Source: Flavobacteriales bacterium UBA7690 (GTDB lineage: Bacteria; Bacteroidota; Bacteroidia; Flavobacteriales_F; PHOS-HE28). Taken from it: DNA of 8,392 bases. The DNA lies in NCBI GenBank assembly GCA_002482775.1, contig DLGQ01000059.1:14572-22963 (forward strand), written 5' to 3'. The notes below the pieces were generated by a model, which ran no database searches, was not told the origin of the DNA, and worked only from the letters and a program-made list of their open reading frames with translations. This document shows positions 1 through 4,378 of the stretch, in pieces. Position numbers and translations under genes: made by a program. Within the stretch, counting starts at the first letter, position 1; each line of letters opens with the position of its first letter.

Positions 1-668
1 CTCTCGTCCACCAGCGGGAACACGTACACGCTTACGAAGCTGGTGTGGCGCCGCGCGTTGCTGTCGAACGGGCTGATGCGCACCAAGCGATGCACGCCGT
101 TCTCGCTCTTGAGCATACCGAAGGCGAACTCGCCATCCACTTCCATGGTGGCTTGTTTGATGCCCGCGCCTTCACCGTCCTGGTAGTCGAGCGTGCGGGT
201 CTCGTAGCCGTTCTTCTTGGCCCACATCTGGTACATGCGCAGCAACATGCCGGCCCAATCGCAGCTCTCCGTGCCACCGGCCCCTGCGGTGATCTGCACC
301 ACGGCGCTCAGCGGATCCTCTTCGGCACTGAGCATGTTCTTGAACTCAAGCTCTTCCAACGCGTCGCTGGCCTTCTTGAACTGGACGTCCACCTCCTCCT
401 CGCTCACATCCTTCGCCTTCCAGAACTCGAACATCACGCCGAGGTCGTCCATCTCACGTTTCACGGTCTCGTACAGGCCCACCCACCGCTTTAGTTCACG
501 GATCTTGTGCATCACCACGTGGGCCTTCTTCAGATCGTTCCAGAACTCGGGGTCCAAGGTGTACTTCTCTTCCTCCTGGATACGCCCGCGCTTCTCCTCG
601 ATGTCCAGGTAGCCTTTGAGGGCCTCCAGGCGCTCGTTGAGTGCGTCGATCTTGTCGATGGTGATCAT
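1..668 (-). CDS. prfB: Peptide chain release factor 2 (RF2), N-terminal part, cut by the window edge
   Basis: RF2 recognises UGA and UAA stop codons in the ribosomal A site and triggers release of the finished protein. The minus-strand frame from ATG at 668 is open to the left edge (222 complete residues of about 360 usual). It begins MITIDKIDALNERLEALKGY, a typical RF2 helical N-terminus. It then shows the family core AGAGGTESCDWAGMLLRMY, the block GVHRLVRISPFDSNARRHTS, and the RF2 stop-codon-reading tripeptide SPF at residues 199-201 (RF1 would have PxT). The GGQ catalytic loop lies beyond the edge. Residues 19-22, GYLD, fall where many bacteria carry the CUUUGAC +1 frameshift site. Here the codons are TAC CTG GAC, so the gene reads straight through with no internal UGA. 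It lies downstream of recX, with a 110-nt gap holding an inverted repeat and a candidate promoter. There is no Shine-Dalgarno sequence. Confidence 0.95.
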   Translation of the reverse strand, partial: MITIDKIDALNERLEALKGYLDIEEKRGRIQEEEKYTLDPEFWNDLKKAHVVMHKIRELKRWVGLYETVKREMDDLGVMFEFWKAKDVSEEEVDVQFKKASDALEELEFKNMLSAEEDPLSAVVQITAGAGGTESCDWAGMLLRMYQMWAKKNGYETRTLDYQDGEGAGIKQATMEVDGEFAFGMLKSENGVHRLVRISPFDSNARRHTSFVSVYVFPLVDE

Positions 669-675
669 TGGGCGG

Positions 676-683
676 CAAAAGTA
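676..683 (-). promoter_or_regulatory. Candidate -7 box of the prfB promoter
   Basis: On the minus strand the bases read TACTTTTG, an exact match to the Bacteroidota primary-sigma -7 consensus TAnnTTTG. Only seven bases (CCGCCCA) separate it from the prfB ATG, so a transcript starting at the usual distance would be leaderless or nearly so. I see no TTG at the expected -33 position, where the sequence is C-rich, so the promoter is partial. The run TTTGCCGCCC also occurs at the HU promoter. Confidence 0.5.
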
Positions 684-702
684 CGTGGCGGGGCGGAAGG
701 GG

Positions 703-784
703 GATTAGCTGATGTGAGGATTAGCCGATCAGCTGAAGCGCCTTGTCCAAGGCGTTCATCAGCTGATCCTCTGATCAGCTAATC
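703..784. repeat. Nested imperfect inverted repeat built on AGCTGAT/ATCAGCT, overlapping the recX stop codon
   Basis: The left arm (703-745) and right arm (748-784) are imperfect reverse complements. GATTAGCTGAT at 703-713 pairs with ATCAGCTAATC at 774-784. GAGGAT pairs with ATCCTC, and CGCCTT with AAGGCG, around a central GTCC loop near 745-748. A six-base bulge and a few mismatches interrupt the stem. The unit AGCTGAT or its near variants recurs several times in this stretch. The right arm contains the recX stop (TAG at 781-779) and its last codons. No T-tract follows on the minus strand, so this is not a canonical intrinsic terminator. It could fold in the recX-prfB intergenic RNA, or it could be a dispersed palindromic repeat that inserted at the gene end. 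Confidence 0.75.
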
Positions 785-1246
785 AGCTAATTGTTTCAGC
801 GCCTGCTCGATCAGCTCCACCGAATACCCCCTTCCCAAGAAGTACTTGAACACCTTTTGCCGCTTCATCCGTGGATCCGTAGCCTTCTCGCGCTCCCAGC
901 GCTTGGCAACAAGCTTCTGCAGCAGCCCATCCTGTTCCTCCTTATCGATGGCCTTCAGCGCTGCGCGGATGCACGGCTCGCTCACCTGTTTCTGCTTCAA
1001 CGCCGCCTCGATCTTGCGTGGGCCCCAGCCTTTCTGGCGCGATTTGCTCACCGCGTAATGCTCCGCGAAGCGCGCCTCGTTCAGGTACCCTTCACCGATA
1101 AGCTGGCTGATGATGGGCTCGATCTCCTTGCCGGGAACTTCCCACGTGTAGAGCTTGTCGCGCACCTCCTGCTGGCACCGCTCCTGGCGGGTGCAGTAGT
1201 TGCGGGCTTTGGGGAGGGCTTGGGCTGATGAGGTTTTCGGCGTCAA
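779..1246 (-). CDS. recX: Regulatory protein RecX
   Basis: RecX binds RecA filaments and modulates recombinase activity in the cytoplasm. The product is a 155-residue, lysine/arginine-rich, all-helical protein made of imperfect three-helix repeats. Family landmarks are YCTRQERCQQEVRDKL near residues 17-32, EARFAEHYAVSKSRQKGWGP in the middle with the usual aromatic-Gly-Pro turn, and KVFKYFLGRGYSVELIEQAL at the end. I chose the TTG start at 1246 because it overlaps the stop of the upstream gene as TTGA, gives the normal family length, and begins just before the conserved helix. The frame stays open to an ATG at 1393, which would give 204 residues, but that extension looks unlike RecX and lies wholly inside the upstream gene. 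The last codons and the stop are part of the 703-784 repeat. No recA is visible nearby. Confidence 0.88.
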   Translation of the reverse strand: MTPKTSSAQALPKARNYCTRQERCQQEVRDKLYTWEVPGKEIEPIISQLIGEGYLNEARFAEHYAVSKSRQKGWGPRKIEAALKQKQVSEPCIRAALKAIDKEEQDGLLQKLVAKRWEREKATDPRMKRQKVFKYFLGRGYSVELIEQALKQLAD

Positions 1247-1653
1247 CGGCAGGCGACTGCAAAGTGTTGGTATGCTGTCACCCTGTACGAGTGCTTCCGG
1301 CCATTGATAACCATGGGCTTCCACATTCCATTCGTCAATAGGATTTTGCGGCCGACTTCTTCGCAGAAGGCCTGAATAGGGAAACGGAGACACTCAAAGC
1401 CACTCACACTCCCAAGTGTATCGATCTCCAGCGTGAAAAACACGGTACCCACATGCTCCTTCTTCTTCAAGCTATCAGGAACATGAATCTTGTTCGAGAA
1501 CGCCTTGATGTAGCCCGACCTTCCCCCTATGAAGTGCTCCTCGACCGAGCCCAAGAATGGTGCATCCTGTGCCATGCAGCGATGAGGCAGAAAGGACATC
1601 CAAAGCACCACCAGACCGGCCAACTTGGAAAACATGGTCCTTGTGCCACTCAT
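1243..1653 (-). CDS. Small secreted protein with a TonB C-terminal-like domain
   Basis: I cannot assign a specific gene. The 136-residue product starts with a Sec signal peptide: after M7 comes MFSKLAGLVVLWMSF and then a likely cleavage before QDAPF. ATG at 1653 and ATG at 1635 are both possible starts, and the second gives the more typical signal peptide. The mature part carries GTVFFTLEIDTLGSVSGFE followed by WKPMVINGRKHSYRVTAYQHF. These resemble the beta strand, Asp/Gly turn and final Trp-x-Pro...Gly...strand layout of the TonB C-terminal fold common in Bacteroidota periplasmic proteins. There is no TonB membrane helix or Pro-rich linker, so it is not a full energy transducer. Its GC content is visibly lower than its neighbours (about 48% in three 60-nt blocks counted), which suggests a lineage-specific or acquired gene. 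Its stop overlaps the recX start. Confidence 0.72.
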   Translation of the reverse strand: MSGTRTMFSKLAGLVVLWMSFLPHRCMAQDAPFLGSVEEHFIGGRSGYIKAFSNKIHVPDSLKKKEHVGTVFFTLEIDTLGSVSGFECLRFPIQAFCEEVGRKILLTNGMWKPMVINGRKHSYRVTAYQHFAVACR

Positions 1654-1761
1654 GGTCTGGGTCCGGGCAGCCTTTCGATGTACACGGGGCTGATTAGCTA
1701 AAGTACATACTACCTCACAAACGCAGGGCCACGGCCTCTATTCCGGCCAACATACGAAGCC

Positions 1762-3312
1762 CTATAACGGCACCTCGTTCCCCGCACCATCCTGCACGGT
1801 GAAATCGAGGTATTGGTGGGAGCCTCCGCCCTTCACCTTTACCCATTTCTTCCAGCGCCACCACCATTTGTGCTGGATGCTGGGCAGGCCCTTGGTGAAG
1901 TAGGCCGCGAGGAAGGGGTGAACGCTCAGAGTGAGTCCGTTCATCTGCTTCTCGCCGAGCAGGTAGTTGAGTGCGTTCTCGATCTCGTCGATGATCAGCA
2001 CGGGGGCGCTCACTTCGCCGGTACCGTTGCAGGTAGGGCAGTTCTCGCTGGTGTCGATCTCCGTTTCCGGACGTACACGTTGGCGGGTCAGTTCGATGAC
2101 ACCGAAGCGTGAAGGCGGCAAGACGTTGTGCTTCGCCTTATCGTCCTCCATGGCATCTTTCAACGCCTTGTGCAGGATGCGCCGGTTCTCCGGTTCGTAG
2201 AGGTCGATGAAGTCGATGCAGATGATGCCGCCCATGTCGCGCAAGCGCAGCAGACGGGCGATCTCGCGGGCGGCTTCAACGTTGATGTCCAACGCGTTCT
2301 TCTCCTGCTCCTGGTTGCCCCCTTTCCGGCTGCCGCTGTTCACGTCAATGACGTGCATGGCTTCCGTTTTCTCGATGATCAGGTAAGCACCGCTGTTGAG
2401 CATGACCTGCTTGCCAAAGGCCTGCTTGATCTGCTTGTTGACCCCGAAGTTGTCGAAGATGTCCAGCTTACCCTTGTAATGCTTGACGATGTCCTTCTTC
2501 TCGGGCGCGGTCTTCTCCAGCGTCTGGTAGATCTCCTCAGCCAGGGCTTCGTCATCCACGTGGATGGCACTGAAATTCTTGTTGAGCACATCGCGCAGCA
2601 CGGCACTGGTGCGGTCGATCTCGCCGAGCACCTTCTTCGGGGCCTGAGCGTTGCGCAAGTTGTGGAACATGCTGTCCCAGCGTTGCAACAAGGTCTTCAG
2701 GTCCGTCTCCAGATCTTCGGTGCGCTTGCCTTCCGCATTGGTACGGATGATCACCCCGAAGCCCTTCGGCTTGATGGCGTTCATCAGTTCCTTCAACCGT
2801 TTGCGTTCGGTCTCGTCCGTGATGCGCGACGAGATGCTGGTCTTGTTGATGAAGGGCACCAGTACCATGTAGCGGCCAGCGAGGGTGACCTCGGCTGTGA
2901 GGCGCGGCCCTTTGGTACTGATCGGCTCCTTGGCGATCTGCACCAGGATGCTCTGGCTCGCACTGAGCACATCGGCCAGTTTACCTTCCTTGGGGATGTC
3001 GGTATCCAGCTTCCAATCCTCCAGCAGGCTGGTATGCACCGTTCCGCTTACGGCGCCTTTGGCGAACTTGTACGAATTGCGGTACTGCGGGCCCAGGTCG
3101 AAGTAGTGCAGGAAGGCATCCTTCTCGTGCCCCACATCCACGAAGGCGGCGTTGAGGCCGGGGGCCACTTTGCGCACCTTGGCGATGTAGACATCACCCA
3201 CGGCGAAACCGCGTTCGGTCTTCTCGCGGTGCAGTTCAGCGAGCACCTTGTCCTTCATCAGGGCAAGCGCAACTTCACCTTCGCCAGAGCGGATGATGAG
3301 ATCGATGTTCAC
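1762..3312 (-). CDS. rng: Ribonuclease E/G family endoribonuclease (RNase G type)
   Basis: This cytoplasmic endoribonuclease cuts single-stranded A/U-rich RNA in rRNA maturation and mRNA decay. It has 516 residues. The S1 RNA-binding domain (about 38-145) has GDVYIAKVRKVAPGLNAAFV and is split by a hydrophilic insert (about 75-115) typical of Bacteroidota members. It is followed by an RNase H-like region and the catalytic DNase I-like domain. The two metal-binding aspartates are D323 in HVIDVNSG and D367 in IICIDFIDLY. The zinc-link motif CPTCNGTG has Cys425 and Cys428. The C-terminus ends with a small domain and lacks the long degradosome scaffold of RNase E. The start is GTG, chosen because it precedes the conserved MNIDLII and no better codon is close. 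There is no Shine-Dalgarno sequence and no convincing promoter in the 109 nt upstream, so it is probably read from the HU operon. Confidence 0.95.
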   Translation of the reverse strand: MNIDLIIRSGEGEVALALMKDKVLAELHREKTERGFAVGDVYIAKVRKVAPGLNAAFVDVGHEKDAFLHYFDLGPQYRNSYKFAKGAVSGTVHTSLLEDWKLDTDIPKEGKLADVLSASQSILVQIAKEPISTKGPRLTAEVTLAGRYMVLVPFINKTSISSRITDETERKRLKELMNAIKPKGFGVIIRTNAEGKRTEDLETDLKTLLQRWDSMFHNLRNAQAPKKVLGEIDRTSAVLRDVLNKNFSAIHVDDEALAEEIYQTLEKTAPEKKDIVKHYKGKLDIFDNFGVNKQIKQAFGKQVMLNSGAYLIIEKTEAMHVIDVNSGSRKGGNQEQEKNALDINVEAAREIARLLRLRDMGGIICIDFIDLYEPENRRILHKALKDAMEDDKAKHNVLPPSRFGVIELTRQRVRPETEIDTSENCPTCNGTGEVSAPVLIIDEIENALNYLLGEKQMNGLTLSVHPFLAAYFTKGLPSIQHKWWWRWKKWVKVKGGGSHQYLDFTVQDGAGNEVPL

Positions 3313-3373
3313 GGCGGAACTTGGGCTGTGTGGAAGAGGGGCTACCGGATGGCAACCCTATGTGCGGACGCGT

Positions 3374-3396
3374 GGGCCGGGAGATGTTCCCGGCCC
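3374..3396. repeat. Perfect 9-bp GC-rich hairpin between the basic peptide gene and rng (REP-like candidate)
   Basis: GGGCCGGGA (3374-3382) and TCCCGGCCC (3388-3396) are exact reverse complements around the 5-nt loop GATGT. The flanks TGTGCGGACGCG on the left and TACGGCGC on the right are not symmetric. The hairpin lies in the 109-nt gap upstream of rng, about 25 nt after the stop of the basic peptide gene. No T-tract follows on the minus strand, so a classic intrinsic terminator is unlikely. A strong stem in an otherwise tight operon fits a REP-type element or a site that sets mRNA ends and RNA stability between the upstream genes and rng. Repeat copies elsewhere cannot be seen from this window. 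Confidence 0.6.
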
Positions 3397-3421
3397 TACG
3401 GCGCAGCACGTTCAGGAGAAC

Positions 3422-3517
3422 CTAGCGGTTCTTCTTCTTGTGACGGTTCTTACGCAAACGCTTTTTGCGTTTGTGTGTGGCCATCTTGTGACGCTTCCTC
3501 TTCTTTCCGCAGGGCAT
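3422..3517 (-). CDS. 31-residue AURKAIP1/COX24-domain basic peptide, likely ribosome-associated
   Basis: The minus-strand frame from ATG at 3517 to TAG at 3424-3422 encodes a 31-residue protein with mostly Lys, Arg and His: it begins MPCGKKRKRHKM and continues ATHKRKKRLRKNRHKKK. This matches the short peptide found throughout Bacteroidota and annotated as AURKAIP1/COX24 domain-containing. That domain is shared with mitochondrial small-subunit protein mS38 and resembles the tiny basic rRNA-binding proteins of other bacteria, so a role bound to rRNA is likely, though inferred. The third residue is Cys where I recall Ser in most relatives. The start lies 8 nt after the TPR stop and is preceded by AAAGGAG three bases before ATG, the only strong Shine-Dalgarno sequence I found in the window. 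Its place between an HU gene and rng fits a translation/RNA operon. Confidence 0.85.
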   Translation of the reverse strand: MPCGKKRKRHKMATHKRKKRLRKNRHKKKNR

Positions 3518-3519
3518 GT

Positions 3520-3525
3520 GCTCCT
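3520..3525 (-). promoter_or_regulatory. Shine-Dalgarno sequence of the basic peptide gene
   Basis: On the minus strand, the TPR stop TAA is followed directly by AGGAGCAC and then the ATG. With the preceding A bases this reads AAAGGAG, complementary to the 16S rRNA tail. Bacteroidota genes generally lack such sites because their ribosomes sequester the anti-Shine-Dalgarno tail, so a strong one is unusual. The spacing to ATG (3 nt) is on the short side. Confidence 0.6.
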
Positions 3526-4011
3526 TTATTTAACGTTCTCCAATTCGATCAGGAACTGATCCACCCCGTTGAGGATGGCCGTGTCCTGAGTCAGTGTTCT
3601 ATACTTCTTCAAGCTCGCTATCGCCTGGGCATTGCTGTCCAGTGTAGCGTAGGTGCGCCCGAGGTAGAACCAGGCATCGGGGAAATTCACCGAGTCCAGT
3701 TCCAACACCTTCTGGAAGCGACCCAAAGCCTTGTCGTACTGACCGCTTTGGACCGAGAAGAGCCCCAAGTGCCAATGTGCTTCCACATTGTTGGGATCCT
3801 CTTCAAGGATCTCGCGCAGCATCATGATGCCACGCATGGGATCCTGGCCTTGCACCAGTGCGATGGCCTCTTGGGTCTTCGCCTTGGCGGGGTCCATCGC
3901 GCGGACCTCGGCCTCTTTCTTCCCGGAAGGTTTCCGGGGCGCCAACATCAAAAGAACGATCACCACCAACGCACCCAGAAGGGCCAACAGTTGAGGCTTT
4001 TTCAAGCCCAT
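3526..4011 (-). CDS. Membrane-anchored tetratricopeptide repeat (TPR) protein
   Basis: The 161-residue product has a short positive N-terminus (MGLKKPQ), one hydrophobic helix at about 8-24 (LLALLGALVVIVLLMLA), a charged linker, then a cytoplasmic or periplasmic helical domain. TPR units are recognisable at about 76-109 (AHWHLGLFSVQSGQYDKALGRF) and 111-144 (DAWFYLGRTYATLDSNAQAI), with a degenerate one before them at about 43-75 ending in the EDPNN turn. TPR domains bind proteins, but the partner is not evident. The ATG overlaps the HU stop as TAATG, so the two are probably translationally coupled. The basic peptide gene follows 8 nt after its stop. TPR genes at this position next to HU and rng are seen in other Bacteroidota, as far as I recall. 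The function is unknown. Confidence 0.88.
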   Translation of the reverse strand: MGLKKPQLLALLGALVVIVLLMLAPRKPSGKKEAEVRAMDPAKAKTQEAIALVQGQDPMRGIMMLREILEEDPNNVEAHWHLGLFSVQSGQYDKALGRFQKVLELDSVNFPDAWFYLGRTYATLDSNAQAIASLKKYRTLTQDTAILNGVDQFLIELENVK

Positions 4012-4310
4012 TACTGCTGCCCGCCGGAAGCGGGACGGTTCTTCACCTTGTCGACGAACGTGTCGGCAGGTTTGAACGCCGGCACGTCGTGCGCCGGAAT
4101 GATGATGGTGGTGTTGCGGGCCAGGATCCTTCCGGTCTTCTGTGCCCTGCGCTTCACCACGAAGCTCCCGAACCCACGTAGGTGGACGTTCTCACCCTTC
4201 TCCAGGCTGACCTTCACTTCTTCCATGAAAGCCTCCACTGTCGTCAATACCACCTGACGTTCAACGCCTGTGCGCTTGGAGATGATACTGACCAACTCTG
4301 CCTTCGTCAT
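4011..4310 (-). CDS. HU/IHF-family nucleoid DNA-binding protein
   Basis: HU-family dimers bend and compact DNA. This 99-residue protein starts MTKAELVSIISKRTGVERQ and shows the family order: helix-turn-helix base (1-40), the LRGFGSFVVKRRAQKTGR strand block near 47-65, and the conserved end PAHDVPAFKPADTFVDKVK. The start at 4310 matches the family N-terminus exactly; an upstream in-frame ATG at 4385 would add 25 residues and extend past the promoter. At the beta-arm tip the usual GRNPxTG is replaced by RILARNTT, so the intercalating proline of classic HU/IHF is absent, as in many Bacteroidota members. The stop overlaps the start of the TPR gene. The gene is divergent from mutY. I give no symbol because HU, IHF-alpha and IHF-beta types cannot be told apart here. 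Confidence 0.92.
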   Translation of the reverse strand: MTKAELVSIISKRTGVERQVVLTTVEAFMEEVKVSLEKGENVHLRGFGSFVVKRRAQKTGRILARNTTIIIPAHDVPAFKPADTFVDKVKNRPASGGQQ

Positions 4311-4331
4311 ACCCTCTTCGGTTTGGGGCGG

Positions 4332-4361
4332 CAAAGATAGCCGTTGAAGTGGATCGCGCAA
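4332..4361 (-). promoter_or_regulatory. Promoter of the HU operon (Bacteroidota -33/-7 type)
   Basis: On the minus strand, TTG (4361-4359) is followed by a 19-nt spacer and TATCTTTG (4339-4332), an exact TAnnTTTG -7 box at the spacing expected for the Bacteroidota primary sigma factor. Transcription would start near 4325, leaving a leader of roughly 15 nt. The downstream bases CCGCCC match those after the prfB -7 box. The region is shared with the opposing mutY promoter. Confidence 0.65.
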
Positions 4362-4371
4362 CCCATCTTTG
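4344..4371 (+). promoter_or_regulatory. Candidate promoter of mutY, interleaved with the HU promoter
   Basis: TTG at 4344-4346, a 17-nt spacer and CATCTTTG at 4364-4371 (one mismatch to TAnnTTTG) lie just upstream of mutY. Only seven bases separate the -7 box from the ATG at 4379, so the transcript would be leaderless or nearly so. The -7 boxes of this and the HU promoter form an inverted pair (CAAAGAT at 4332, ATCTTTG at 4365), with both -33 elements between them. Confidence 0.45.
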
Positions 4372-4378
4372 TTCCTGT

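Noticed and set aside
45..494. A plus-strand open frame of 149 codons opposite prfB.
   Set aside because: The opposite strand encodes an unmistakable RF2 with the SPF motif. The plus-strand product has no recognisable features.
1247..1393. An N-terminal extension of RecX to the ATG at 1393.
   Set aside because: The added residues do not resemble RecX and lie entirely within the upstream secreted-protein gene. The TTG at 1246 gives the family length.
1698..1705. TACTTTAG on the minus strand as a -7 box for the TonB-C-like gene.
   Set aside because: It has one mismatch at a key position, and the nearest TTTG upstream is only 12 nt away, too close for a -33 element.
1720..1745. GGCC repeats just after the rng stop as a terminator.
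   Set aside because: The stems are only about 4 bp, and no T-tract follows on the minus strand.
2128..4257. A 709-codon open frame on the plus strand opposite rng, the basic peptide, the TPR gene and HU.
   Set aside because: It is antisense to four genes with clear family motifs, has no recognisable domain, and long shadow frames are expected in GC-rich coding DNA.
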